A DNA stretch of 64,000 nt from Imbricaverruca yamaguchii. Lineage: Eukaryota > Arthropoda > Thecostraca > Neoverrucidae. This document shows positions 33,501-39,949 of this stretch, piece after piece. How positions within the stretch are numbered: position 1 is the first letter of the stretch; the number at the start of each line of letters is the position of its first letter. Below the pieces are notes generated by a model, which worked only from the letters and a program-made list of their open reading frames with translations, made no database searches and was not told the DNA's origin. The DNA lies in the NCBI GenBank assembly GCA_034440575.1, contig JAOTOL010001615.1:2427501-2491500 (forward strand), read 5' to 3'. The translations under genes and the position numbers were made by a program.

Positions 33501-34262
33501 CAAAAGGACAACGTTGACACGTTCGAGGAGTACCAGAATACGCTGAAGCTGAGCTGCGCCGAGGGAAGGCCCGCCAGACTCGAGTGGTTCGTGAAGGACG
33601 ACACGCCCGACACCGTGTTCTACCAGGTACTGGTGCCAGCTCAGTTCAGACGTTCACGTGACGGGCCAACAGCCATCCATGTCACGTGGCACGACGGGTC
33701 ACCCATGGGTCACACGTGGTGAATATTGCATGGCACAGGCACTGATCAAGCCTTGCCTATCATGAATGTGTGTCCTGTGCCGAGCATACTGTGTCGAGCG
33801 GCGGAGATATACGCCACATTGAGTTGGGGTTTCAGCGCTACTTTGGCTGGTTGGTCATCATTGATGGGGACCTCTTCCCAAAGGTAAGGCAGCCGTTTCC
33901 TAGCCGAAGGTTTGTGAGTTGGAGTCACACCTGTCGCTACTTTTCGCCCGCGGCCAATCGGCGTGAGAGATTGGCGACGGTATGTGACCCAAGAGCAGTC
34001 GGCGAAATGCATGCATGCATATGGCGATATGCATGCATACACCATATGGTTGGCAGTTGCCGGGATGTCACCTCACATTGGGCGCGACAGGTCTAAAATG
34101 CGCTCAACTTGTTTCCAGTGCTACACTCATCGCAGCCTGGGCTGGAAAATCCACGTCCTGGATGACGGTGAGCACAAGCTGAGCAGAGGCGGCAGCACCA
34201 CCTGTCGGGCCGTCGGAGCACTGCTAGTTACCGCGCTGATCGCCCTGCTGTTCAACTCCTGA
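8029..34262 (+). CDS. Skeletor: Skeletor/Knickkopf-family DM13-DOMON protein (10 exons, 5' partial)
   Basis: This is a spliced gene. Exons are 8029-8115, 8600-8751, 13280-13463, 19268-19434, 28017-28237, 29723-29839, 31169 (or 31223)-31520, 32061-32191, 33463-33626 and 34119-34262; all splice phases agree and the joined frame is 572 residues plus stop. Visible domains in order: the tail of a first DM13 domain (about 1-12), a complete second DM13 (about 30-130, with [12 protein letters not shown] and [17 protein letters not shown]), a DOMON domain (about 150-300), a C-terminal cupredoxin-like region (about 360-548), and a hydrophobic C-terminus. His in KYHPLY and the Cys and His of CYTH sit where type I copper ligands fall in cupredoxins; no axial Met is evident. 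The family is extracellular or cell-surface and in insects is linked to cuticle organisation; an intracellular spindle-matrix role is described for Drosophila Skeletor. Signal peptide and first DM13 are not found in the window. Family is secure; Skeletor rather than Knickkopf is my preferred reading. Confidence 0.9.
8600..8751 (+). CDS. Skeletor: Skeletor exon: start of second DM13 domain
   Basis: Acceptor ACATCACACAG, donor GTGAGT. It encodes [19 protein letters not shown] then [15 protein letters not shown] and ends VPDERG, the diagnostic first half of a DM13 domain (phase 0 to 2). The last 29 exon bases and first 16 intron bases form the first unit of a 45-nt triplication (see 8723-8857). 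Confidence 0.95.
8723..8857. repeat. 45-nt triplication spanning a splice donor
   Basis: Three head-to-tail 45-nt units begin at 8723, 8768 and 8813. Each holds 29 bases of exon end plus GTGAGTCACGTGACCC. The donor GTGAGT therefore occurs at 8752, 8797 and 8842. Read-through past the first donor meets an in-frame TGA at once, so only the first copy gives a full-length product. Confidence 0.95.
8915..10055 (+). pseudogene. Degenerate non-LTR retrotransposon 3' half
   Basis: Translation across several frames gives fragments of the region downstream of the FADD motif of LINE reverse transcriptases: LNASK, then an HKHLGLSLS motif near 9030-9055, then [10 protein letters not shown] near 9230, and finally a CxCG...FVFFCPLC segment near 9785-9845. 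Numerous frameshifts and stops make it inactive. It is 5' truncated and lies in sense orientation in a Skeletor intron. The same order of motifs occurs in the better preserved copy at 44.9-46.4 kb. Confidence 0.75.
10056..10950. other. Intronic, no feature recognised
   Basis: Skeletor intron sequence. A short ORF at 10586-10834 (82 codons, +) has no recognisable domain and is not flanked by convincing splice sites that would fit the Skeletor frame. Confidence 0.5.
10951..11665. repeat. ~29-nt C-rich minisatellite resembling arrayed 3' splice sites
   Basis: About 24 units of 27-30 nt: CCCCGCCCCCGCCCGCAG followed by ATGGCCTGTC. Each unit is a pyrimidine-rich tract ending in CAG (or CAA), i.e. 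a good match to a 3' splice-site consensus. It lies within the 4.5-kb Skeletor intron between 8751 and 13280. Long ORFs in all frames are by-products of the repeat. Confidence 0.93.
12105..12375. repeat. ~36-nt minisatellite, about 7 copies
   Basis: Imperfect tandem units of 35-37 nt made of CTTCCCCACTGGTTTAAAC plus ATAGCGATATTGTTGCA. Variation between units is fairly high, which suggests an older array. Intronic. Confidence 0.85.
12500..12970. repeat. 30-nt minisatellite interrupted by a SINE
   Basis: Units of 30 nt (GTTCATATCTTACCACCGCG plus TGACGACTAA). One or two units lie before 12548 and about nine after 12708; the SINE at 12549-12708 splits the array. The array stops about 310 bp before the next Skeletor exon. 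Confidence 0.9.
12549..12708 (-). mobile_element. tRNA-derived SINE (- strand) inserted in a minisatellite
   Basis: Read on the - strand it starts GGGCGTCGGTAGCTCAGTGG, a near-perfect RNA polymerase III A box (TAGCTCAGTGGTTAAGC), and carries a B box GGTTCGATTCC. The body follows, ending with GTCGTAAAGCCACAATCC. This is a tRNA-like head with a non-tRNA tail, the organisation of a SINE rather than a functional tRNA gene: the cloverleaf is not closed by a matching 3' acceptor strand. Confidence 0.75.
13280..13463 (+). CDS. Skeletor: Skeletor exon: second half of DM13-2
   Basis: Acceptor CTGTTCCAG, donor GTACGC. The encoded segment [19 protein letters not shown] continues with [13 protein letters not shown] and FGWVKLP, completing the second DM13 domain. 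Phase 2 to 0; the first base completes the Ser codon split from the previous exon. Confidence 0.95.
13565..13925. repeat. GTGTGGG-type simple repeat, G-quadruplex-prone
   Basis: About 360 bases of degenerate (GTGTGG/GTGTTG)n starting 100 bp after the exon ending at 13463. Runs of GGG every six bases between 13595 and 13670 make the + strand a candidate G-quadruplex former. Confidence 0.9.
13926..14685. other. Intronic, no feature recognised
   Basis: Unremarkable intron sequence with a short poly-A run near 14180; no exon-like ORF compatible with the Skeletor phase. Confidence 0.5.
14688..14912. repeat. 18-nt minisatellite around a G-rich core
   Basis: Units CAGTTGTGGAGTCGGACG repeat five times before and four times after a G-rich interruption at 14793-14838 that contains runs of seven to nine G. 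Confidence 0.9.
14913..16270. other. Intronic, no gene recognised
   Basis: GC-rich to 15180 (CCCCGCCCCG and GGCGACGACGGC runs), then mixed sequence. ORFs here are short and lack domain signatures. The + strand ORF at 15842-16276 (144 codons) is not matched to any family I know. Confidence 0.45.
16275..16732. repeat. ~14-nt minisatellite, ~32 copies
   Basis: Units GGGTGCCACAGACA or GGGTGCCACAGACC of mostly 14 nt with single-base length changes. The variable period explains the multi-frame ORFs on both strands. Confidence 0.93.
17088..17158. repeat. (TA)n microsatellite
   Basis: About 70 bases of pure TA. Confidence 0.97.
17160..18145. other. Intronic, no feature recognised
   Basis: AT-rich intron sequence between two TA tracts with no convincing exon or repeat. 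Confidence 0.5.
18149..18342. repeat. (TA)n microsatellite with ATACATGTATAT interruptions
   Basis: Nearly 200 bases of TA dinucleotides broken by ACATGTA palindromes and one TTACTAGATA segment. Highly self-complementary. Confidence 0.97.
18343..19267. other. Intronic, degenerate GACCTGA-rich 3' half
   Basis: From about 18840 to 19260 the sequence is filled with variants of TCCGATC, CTGATCTGA and GACCTGACC, a decayed short-period repeat running up to the branch region of the next acceptor. The first half shows nothing clear. Confidence 0.55.
19268..19434 (+). CDS. Skeletor: Skeletor exon: start of DOMON domain
   Basis: Acceptor GCTACGGCAG, donor GTCGGT. It encodes [19 protein letters not shown] and [20 protein letters not shown], a typical DOMON start in which a conserved Cys precedes a W-containing strand and a W-x-AFG-S motif closes the segment. 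Phase 0 to 2. Confidence 0.95.
19430..19550. repeat. ~33-nt repeat seeded on the exon-intron junction
   Basis: Starting at the last exon bases GGCAG, units of the form GGCAGG...GCAGCCG...GGGTCACC recur about four times with 3-nt length changes. The first unit includes the true donor. Confidence 0.75.
19595..21300. repeat. ~32-nt minisatellite, about 52 copies
   Basis: Units CTGCTGGACATCACACTGCC plus GCGGGAGGGGGC; length varies from 27 to 33 nt almost only through the G run. The G-rich half (GGGAGGGGG) in every unit is quadruplex-prone on the + strand. A 663-codon ORF over it is a repeat artefact. It begins about 160 bp downstream of a Skeletor donor. Confidence 0.95.
21301..22690. other. Intronic, no gene recognised
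   Basis: A 133-codon + ORF at 21735-22136 has no known domain and no matching splice phase. CTCGAATC-type pentamer repeats occur near 21625-21645. Confidence 0.45.
22700..22842. repeat. 13-nt minisatellite
   Basis: Units GGTCTGGGCCGCT repeated about nine times, with a 43-nt larger duplication containing ACCCGTGGGAGTGGGGCCGG at the left end. Confidence 0.9.
22843..24095. other. Intronic; one possible SINE-tail fragment
   Basis: Mostly featureless. Near 23850-23885 the sequence GCTTAAAGGCACTTCGACC resembles the dispersed element described at 48.10 kb. Confidence 0.45.
24100..24790. repeat. 71-nt minisatellite with built-in hairpin and CCAAT-type motif
   Basis: About ten units of 71 nt. Each carries GATTGGCTGA (inverted CCAAT box), then perfect 8-bp inverted arms GCGTCAGC and GCTGACGC separated by 8 bases, then ACGTTGTGCCGTTGGGGAGG. 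The arms contain CRE/AP-1-like TGACGC. Intronic in Skeletor, mid-way through the largest intron. Confidence 0.93.
24950..26250. repeat. Degenerate CT-rich ~20-nt repeat split by a SINE
   Basis: Variants of CTTAGTGCCCTGTCCTC recur from 24950 to 25620 and again from 25985 to 26245; the middle is occupied by the SINE at 25632-25840 and its flanks. High divergence implies an old array. Confidence 0.7.
25632..25840 (+). mobile_element. tRNA-derived SINE, family A copy 1, with inverted tail upstream
   Basis: The head AGTAGTCTAGGGGTAGG with TCACAATC, AAGATTGT and TCGAGTCTCACC looks like a degenerate tRNA half with A and B boxes. The body CGCCCGCGACCAATCGGCG continues as GTGAGAGATCGGCGACGC and ends GTCGTAAAAGCAATAACCAC. 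Immediately upstream TTGGTTATTTTGGTTTAAAG is an imperfect inverted copy of that tail, so the element is bracketed by inverted ends. Related copies are at 28.27 and 33.89 kb. Confidence 0.75.
26250..27760. other. Intronic, no gene recognised
   Basis: Short ORFs on both strands around 26.3-26.6 kb overlap each other and show no known domain. Nothing else stands out. Confidence 0.45.
27761..27995. repeat. 35-nt minisatellite abutting a splice acceptor
   Basis: Six and a half units of GCTGATTATATCTCTGTGAG plus TGTTGACGGCCGTCG. The last, shortened unit runs to within about 20 bases of the acceptor at 28016. Each unit contains a branch-point-like GCTGATT and a donor-like TGTGAGTG. Confidence 0.93.
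28017..28237 (+). CDS. Skeletor: Skeletor exon: core of DOMON domain
   Basis: Acceptor TGGCGCCGCAG, donor GTAAGT. It encodes [29 protein letters not shown] and [11 protein letters not shown], the central DOMON strands with the conserved M-x-G-x-D and two-Cys pattern. Phase 2 to 1. Confidence 0.96.
28270..28437 (+). mobile_element. tRNA-derived SINE, family A copy 2
   Basis: Same architecture as the copy at 25.67 kb: AGTAGTTTAGGGGTAAG, TCACAATCTAAAGATTGTAG, ATTCGAGTC, then the conserved body CGCCCGCGACCAATCGGCG and tail CGTGTCGTAAAACCAATAAC. It begins 33 bp after a Skeletor donor. Confidence 0.8.
28440..28875. repeat. Degenerate ~28-nt repeat with an embedded TA tract
   Basis: Variants of GGCTCCACACAGGTGGACATCAG repeat about twelve times. 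A (TA)n run of about 70 bases (28629-28700) interrupts the array. Each unit contains ACACAGGT, a combined acceptor- and donor-like string. Confidence 0.8.
28876..29610. other. Intronic, no feature recognised
   Basis: No exon fitting the phase-1 junction between 28237 and 29723 is seen, and no repeat stands out. Confidence 0.5.
29615..29745. repeat. 47-nt triplication spanning a splice acceptor
   Basis: The acceptor region TCACGTGCCCGCAG plus the first exon bases GTGATGTCAGGACAGACAAG occurs three times at 47-nt spacing (AG at 29627-28, 29674-75 and 29721-22). Only the last keeps the Skeletor frame; 47 is not a multiple of three. Confidence 0.92.
29723..29839 (+). CDS. Skeletor: Skeletor exon: end of DOMON domain
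   Basis: Acceptor CGTGCCCGCAG, donor GTGAGG. It encodes [18 protein letters not shown] and NYHSQGWGS; the IAAIG-LN stretch is the usual closing strand of family DOMON domains. Phase 1 to 1. Confidence 0.92.
30372..30505. repeat. (TA)n microsatellite
   Basis: Two TA tracts separated by CACACACATACATATATAAC. It directly precedes a SINE head. Confidence 0.97.
30506..30815 (+). mobile_element. tRNA-derived SINE, family B
   Basis: The head GCCCCGGTAGCTCAGTTGG, then TTAGAG and GGGTTCGAGTCG, supplies clear A and B boxes. A GC-rich body follows and the element ends in an A-rich stretch near 30800 (GAATAAAAAATATCC). An extra 15-20 bases between the anticodon-like arm and the B box show that it is not a functional tRNA. 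Confidence 0.75.
31169..31520 (+). CDS. Skeletor: Skeletor exon: start of C-terminal cupredoxin-like region
   Basis: Donor GTGAGT is clear. Two acceptors keep frame and phase: GCCGTGCCAG (exon starts 31169) and GCTCCGACAG (exon starts 31223); the first has the better pyrimidine tract. Encoded landmarks are [46 protein letters not shown] and TYTFSVEGG, hallmark strings of the Skeletor/Knickkopf C-terminal domain. The two acceptors would differ by 18 residues and may be alternative. Confidence 0.93.
31990..32090. repeat. 65-nt duplication of a splice acceptor and exon start
   Basis: AGGTACCACCCGCTGTACAT (then CACTGAC) occurs at 31994 and again at 32059. The second is the true junction; the first is a decoy copy of acceptor plus the first 27 exon bases. 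Confidence 0.93.
32061..32191 (+). CDS. Skeletor: Skeletor exon: cupredoxin-like region, His ligand segment
   Basis: Acceptor CTCTCCATCAG, donor GTGAGT. It encodes [17 protein letters not shown] and [12 protein letters not shown]. The His of YHPLY is the first predicted copper-site residue. Phase 2 to 1. Both boundaries are involved in tandem duplication. Confidence 0.95.
32182..32505. repeat. ~44-nt minisatellite starting at a splice donor
   Basis: Seven units of 40-46 nt: GTGCCTAGCGCGGGTGTCTC plus CATGCACGGCGCAGGCGAAG. The first unit is the exon end GTGCCTAGCGCAG with the real donor GTGAGT; in later units the donor has decayed to GGGTGTCT. Confidence 0.93.
32510..33460. other. Intronic, no feature recognised
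   Basis: A short TA run at 32661-32672 and otherwise unremarkable intron. Confidence 0.5.
33463..33626 (+). CDS. Skeletor: Skeletor exon: penultimate coding exon
   Basis: Acceptor TTCTCTTTGCAG, donor GTACTG. It encodes [22 protein letters not shown] and [11 protein letters not shown], matching the conserved GRLC...TPD-V-Y block of the family. Phase 1 to 0. Confidence 0.95.
33885..34010 (+). mobile_element. tRNA-derived SINE, family A copy 3 (degenerate head)
   Basis: The body TTCGCCCGCGGCCAATCGG continues CGTGAGAGATTGGCGACG and is nearly identical to copies 1 and 2; the tRNA-like head (AGGCAGCCGTTTCCTAGCC, GTTGGAGTCACACC) is more diverged and the tail is lost. Confidence 0.75.
34119..34262 (+). 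CDS. Skeletor: Skeletor terminal exon with putative GPI-anchor signal
   Basis: Acceptor CTTGTTTCCAG and stop TGA at 34260-34262. The start [16 protein letters not shown] holds the Cys-x2-His predicted to bind copper. The last residues form a hydrophobic tail ([15 protein letters not shown]) after a Ser/Gly/Thr-rich spacer, ending four residues later. That is the pattern of a GPI-attachment signal, so surface anchoring is inferred. Confidence 0.95.
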   Translation, partial: CYTHRSLGWKIHVLDDGEHKLSRGGSTTCRAVGALLVTALIALLFNS

Positions 34263-35355
34263 GATCCACGCCACATGTTCGTGTACACGTGCTTCCGGGG
34301 GCCAGCAAGCGCGCGAGAGCGATAAGGCAAACGGGAGCGAGAGAACGAACGGAAACGGAAGATAGCGACCATGACGGCAAGCATCATGTTTTCATCTGCT
34401 ACATCATGGAACGCCAGGAAAGACGACTGTCTGAAGCGGCGAGACAATGTTGTGAGCCGGTTTTCGGTGGTGAGCGGTTTTTCAGTGTTGGTCACAATTG
34501 GCACAGTGGATTTGCGCCGCCACACGCCCCTCATGATCAGTCTGACACTACTCAGCACACATATCCAGATCTGAGCAGGTGCCGGCTCGGCTGAAATACG
34601 ACATTGTTACGGATTGTAACACGTGTTCTGCCCAGATCATCGAATCATGTGGGGGTGGTTGCCATATTTCCATAGGTAATTCGCTAGTTTCTGATGGATG
34701 GTTACCTAGGCAATCTAAAATTGTCAGTTTGTTCCGCAATTGCAGCTGGCGACTAGGTTGATCTGTCTGCATTGCTAGTTCGCATAACAGCACAAACGCC
34801 TGTAAATTATCAGTTTAGAGCACCCAGTCATTCCGTCAGACTAAAAAATCTTAAAAGAGCATACATTTCCCTCATTAGAACCATATTACATACATACCAT
34901 GCATATCAGCATGCACACCGACACCGGACAAAAAAATTGGCATGTACGGCAGGTGGCGCACAGATGTGTCATGCGAACACATTGCATTCTCGATAGCGGC
35001 TCCCATGCTTATTAATCCAGTTAAGAGGCACAGCAAGGGGGGGGGGGACCGGACCCCCTCAGCATACACCAATACTCCAGATGAAATGAGAACTTTGTAT
35101 ATTATGATTGCGGAAAATCCACCATTTTCGACCTGTTCTGTGTACTTCCTCTGTTTTATCATATATTCTTTTTCACTATCGCCCCCACCCCCACCTCTTA
35201 TAAAAATGCTGGCTGCGCCACTGATCTAGTTTGTTCGCTACACTGCTCCAATGGAGTATATTCTGTCATTCGTCTGGTGGACCACTACTCCGTCTGCTCC
35301 GCAAGGCGTCAAGTGAAAACGTGATCGCAAAACGTTACGCGTATGGGTTACGTGT
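34263..35355. other. Skeletor downstream / intergenic
   Basis: Presumed 3' UTR followed by intergenic sequence. No clear AATAAA was spotted close to the stop. Small overlapping ORFs carry no known domain. Confidence 0.45.
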
Positions 35356-35359
35356 AGAT

Positions 35360-35900
35360 CATGTCCAATTGGACCTCATCTCGTCGAATGAGTGCCACCT
35401 ATGGGTTGCCGGCCATTGCAGAGTATCCACGCCGACTGGTCACAATATCAATGTGAAACACAATTATTGTCATCGTGGACGCCACACCTCGCAGAATCCA
35501 AGTGGACGTGAAAATGGAAACATGGATCAGCTGCAGCACCCATCTCGTCGAATGTCTCGTCAAATGTACGCGTATGAAGCTGGTTCGCATGGATAAACTC
35601 GGACACCGATATCAGTTGTCGTATGTGCACGTGACGATTTCGGTCGTATCTGTCCAAACTGGCACCCACCTCGTCGAACCATTGTGCATACTGTGCGTCT
35701 GTACCATATCGGGTCAACCCGAGCGTTAACGCTGTGAAACGTGAATGCCGCCAACAAACGCATCCATCTCGTCGAATACAAGTGTCGTGATATGAAGCTG
35801 GACCATGCGAGCCAACTCGGACACCAACTCCACTTCGTCCGTGTGTGTGAAATTGAACCATATCTGTTCAAACCTCGTCGAACCTGTGCATGCGAACCCA
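35360..35900. repeat. Decayed repeat marked by CTCGTCGAA every ~60-100 bases
   Basis: CACCTCGTCGAACC, CATCTCGTCGAATG and similar strings recur at least six times with shared flanks such as ATGAAGCTGG and CGAACCCATATCGGTCC. Intervening sequence is poorly conserved, so the original unit is uncertain. Confidence 0.6.
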
Positions 35901-35989
35901 TATCGGTCCAAACAAGTGCGATCATTATCAGCTGATGTAATCCAGTGAAGTTGTGCACGGTGCTCGAAGGTGTCGCTTGGTGGCTGGTC

Positions 35990-36555
35990 AGCGTATCCAG
36001 CCCTCTTGGCCGACTAACGCTGCCGTGCCAGCTGTCTGTGTGACACGAGCTCCTGGACCGGGTGGTGGCGAGACGTGTATAGATACCACAGTGGAATGAC
36101 AGAAACTCACTCGTCGAATTGCCTGTGCTTTTCCTCGGTGCTTTGAGGGTGTTGTAGTTTTTGAGAATTGCATGCGTATTTATCTTGTGGGGTATGCCGT
36201 TCTGGATGTGGAACCTCGATCAGTGTGCAAGTGTGATGCTAATGTGTGTTTGTATTCATGTTAACATACACGCACCGAAGCGCGTGCAACTCTGGGGCAT
36301 TTAGGCTCTCAGTGCTGCAGCACTGTAGTATCTGATCTGGCACGTTTGCTTTCACCGGACATTGCTGCTTGTAGGACAACGCTGTGCGTGCGGGCGGCCG
36401 CCTCTAACTCTGTTCAGATGCTCCTGAGCGGGTGCCGAGCGTGCAGGCGGTGAGCGATGCCTCCCGACTCTGGTCCAGGCTGGGCCAGCACACGTGTTCT
36501 GTCGTCGCTGATGCGTCTCGGCCGAATCGACAGCGGATTCGCTGACGTGGGGAGA
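35990..36555. other. Intergenic, no feature recognised
   Basis: No coding or repeat signature noted. Confidence 0.45.
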
Positions 36556-36559
36556 GTGG

Positions 36560-36955
36560 CGCACCGTGCGGACGTCGTCTCCGGCAGTCGATACCGGACG
36601 GGAGATACGTCGGCAGGCAGTGCGACACCGTCACGCGGCCCGACTGCGGCCTAAGCTCGCCGTCACGGCAGGGAATGACGGCAGTCGATGTCGGACGGGA
36701 GACACGTCGGGAGGCAGTGCGACACCGTCACGCGGCCCGACTGCGGCCTAAGCTCGCCGTCACGGCAGGGAATGACGGCAGTCGATACCGGACGGGGAAA
36801 ACCTCGGGGGGGAGGTGCGAACCCGACTGCGCCTAGCCCGTAGGGAGGGTCGATGTCGGACGGGAGACACGTCGGGAGGCAGTGCGACACCGTCACGCGG
36901 CCCGACTGCGGCATAAGCTCGCCGTCACGGCAGGGAATGACGTCCGTCTCGGTGG
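36560..36955. repeat. ~110-nt tandem repeat, three to four units
   Basis: Units contain GGCAGTGCGACACCGTCACG, CGGCCCGACTGCGGCCTAAG and CGGACGGGAGACACGTCGGG. One unit near 36790-36850 is shortened and rearranged. Confidence 0.85.
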
Positions 36956-37780
36956 TAAACTTGTGCTCGCACGCTGCGTCGCCCGCAGCGTCCGCATCAG
37001 CCTTGGCTCAGGGCGTGCGCCCGATCAACAGTGCGTATCTATATCATATCCGGCCGTCGTCGATTACTTATAGGACACGGCTCCTCTCTCGCCCCATTGC
37101 ACCGCTTCGTTTGAACGTTTTGTACTCAAAATACAGATTACAACCGTGCGCGAATGGCGTTACTATGATCGCCGTGAAGATATGTACAGAGAACAGCGCT
37201 GAAGTACGAGCTGTTCACATGCACAGCACAGCAACACACCTGCACACAGCATTTTGTGAGGTGGTTTTGTTACATCAGAGGACAGTGTACCTTGAACATG
37301 GTCATCAGGGTGACTCAGTTTTAAAAATGTGTTGAAAATCCGCTCAAATAGCCACTTTGAAGATCATCGACCAACCGTAACACGATCAACGAAATGTGAG
37401 TAAACTGGAAAGTGGTCTCTGTTGTGTGGATCACTGTCTATAGATCATTATAAGAAAGGTACAATTTCTGGAATGCAAAGAGTGAGGTCCAGCCCGGACC
37501 TCACTGAGGTCCAATCGGTAATGTGAAATATGTTGGTGTTCCCATGTCAAGAATACGCTTATAAACGTTTTATTGCACGCCAACAGCTAGTAATCGTGGT
37601 TGAACCCAAAACAGAGTGGTGCGCATTACAATCGTCACACACCATCACCGGTGGGGTGAGTTGAGCCACAGTTTCAGAGAGATAATAAAGTGGGAACAGA
37701 CTGCCACTGGTAGGTATATGCTGCACATCGTAATGGCACGGTGGTTTATTATCACACGAACACAAGACACCCTGAACATT
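36956..37780. other. Intergenic, no gene recognised
   Basis: Mixed sequence without domain-bearing ORFs. Confidence 0.45.
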
Positions 37781-37781
37781 T

Positions 37782-38037
<256 letters not shown>

Positions 38038-38039
38038 GT

Positions 38040-39945
38040 GTGAATGGAACAGAGTTGTGCACAGCAATAAGCACACCGCCATGTGACACAGTGCTAAATG
38101 GCACATCTTTTCGTAAAACGATGCATTTTTAGTTGAAACGGAGCACCTGGAGCAAGTTAGTTTCCTGTATACATACAACCGACGGCGTATGGGAACTTAA
38201 AAGATGCTGGAGGTGATTAAGGCTGGATTATATACCCCAACACTTCCACTGTAAAACTACGATGTAGGTAAATTAATACAGCAAAACATACGCGTTGCCA
38301 AAAAGTATAGTTACATCAAATGACTAGTCTGTATCACGAACCCAGCGACAGGTTGATCAGTTAAAAATGAATATAAACAGTTAAAATCAGCTAAAAAGAA
38401 TGCAAACCACACAACAACATTTAGACATAATTGTTGCTAGAAATGGTCGGAGGCGGTTTAAAATTGAGTCCCGGTTGCCTGTCTCGAAGAAGAGTCCATC
38501 GAGGACTCAGTGAGGCAGTTCTGACCAGGGTCGAGTGAGTGTTTCCTGGGGTGGACACACTCACTCGGCCTCTGTGAACCACCCTGCGGCGAGGGTCCAC
38601 GCAGAGGAAGAGTTCACTTCTGAGGGACACTCAGCCGCGGCGGAGGCGGGGAACGACCAATTTCAGATGCTCCCATCGGCCCCTCCACTCGCCGTCGCGG
38701 CGATGCCAGGTGGCTGACCTTGGGAGAGGCGCCATGCCGGTCCCTTGGCGGCCCTTGACCCGGGCCTTTTCCATTTGAGCCAGCCGTACTCGTTTTGCTT
38801 CGCGGACACGCCTTTCGGCTTCCTGAAATTGCAAGTTGACGCATTAAATTTAAATTGGTCAGTGCGTGTTTCTGGACGGTGATAAAGGTGCGGATGTAGA
38901 TGTTGATGGCAAGGACGAGGTCAAGGCCTGGTTCATGGGAATGGGAATGATTCAAGGAGGGAGGAAGTGGAGAGGATGGATTTATGGGTGACGGCGGGGC
39001 GCGACGGGGGGGGGGAGAGGCGGGGATTTCGAGGTGGGGAGGGAGGGGATGGAATTTCGAGGTGGGTAGGAATGGGATGGAATTGGGTGGGAAGGACCAA
39101 GGAGGCCTCTTTGCCCGTTGGGCAAGTGACCACGCCCCACCATCGGGCGTTCATCTGGTGGGGCTTTTAATAGGAGAACGGTGTCACTTGTGGAGGGTGG
39201 GCCGTCGGTCGCATCGGTGTCGTTTTGGGTTGGCTGACCCTGCCTAACTTGCGATGCAGGATGCACTCCAAAGGAGCGAAGAAGAGCTGTCAGTTGAACC
39301 ATCAACTCAGAGGCTCTGTCGGGCTGTGTCGGGCACCAAAGCTGCTGGGATCCCTTCCTGGTTATCGACAGCTATTGTGCTATCAAAAACATTCGATTTC
39401 TGAGGCAGGCCCTTGGTACTCCTTGCATCAATCACCAGCTAGCAGGGATTTTTTTAACCGATCTCTCAGGGGACCCTGTTCATCCATTAGGCCTGCCCTG
39501 AACCTCAGAAGAATCACAATCCATTCCGACTCTCACGAGATCCATTTCATTCATCAGAGTCCTCTTGTGCTTTTTGGGGCCATCACAGTCCTCAAAGGTC
39601 CTGTCTGCTCTCAGCTCGGTGGAGCTCAGTACTGAACCGGGTCCTCACTGGCCCTCTTCATCTCTTAGAGGTCCTGTTCATTCTCGAGGGGCCCCTTCAA
39701 AGCTAAAGGTCATCCCAACCCCCTCTGACCATCAGACGTCGTGTTAATTCCTCAGCTGTTGAAGGGATTATGCCTGACATGAGCATTCCAGCTCTCGGGC
39801 GGCCTCTCTCTCTCTCTTGTATTTACAGCCCTCGTCAGCCCTCATGGTGGACGTTTTCAGGTATCCAGGACCGTTAAATGCGTTTAAATTTTGTGTCGAC
39901 CAATGTAGCTCAGCAAACGTCCAGGACCTCCGCTGACCTCGCCCA
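38040..39945. other. Intergenic, no gene recognised
   Basis: A GC-rich segment (38480-39250) has overlapping ORFs on both strands. The - strand frame at 38631-38834 begins MQFQEAERRVREAKRVRLAQ, a charged helical stretch that could derive from a decayed mobile-element ORF, but I cannot assign a family. Confidence 0.4.
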
Positions 39946-39949
39946 CTGT

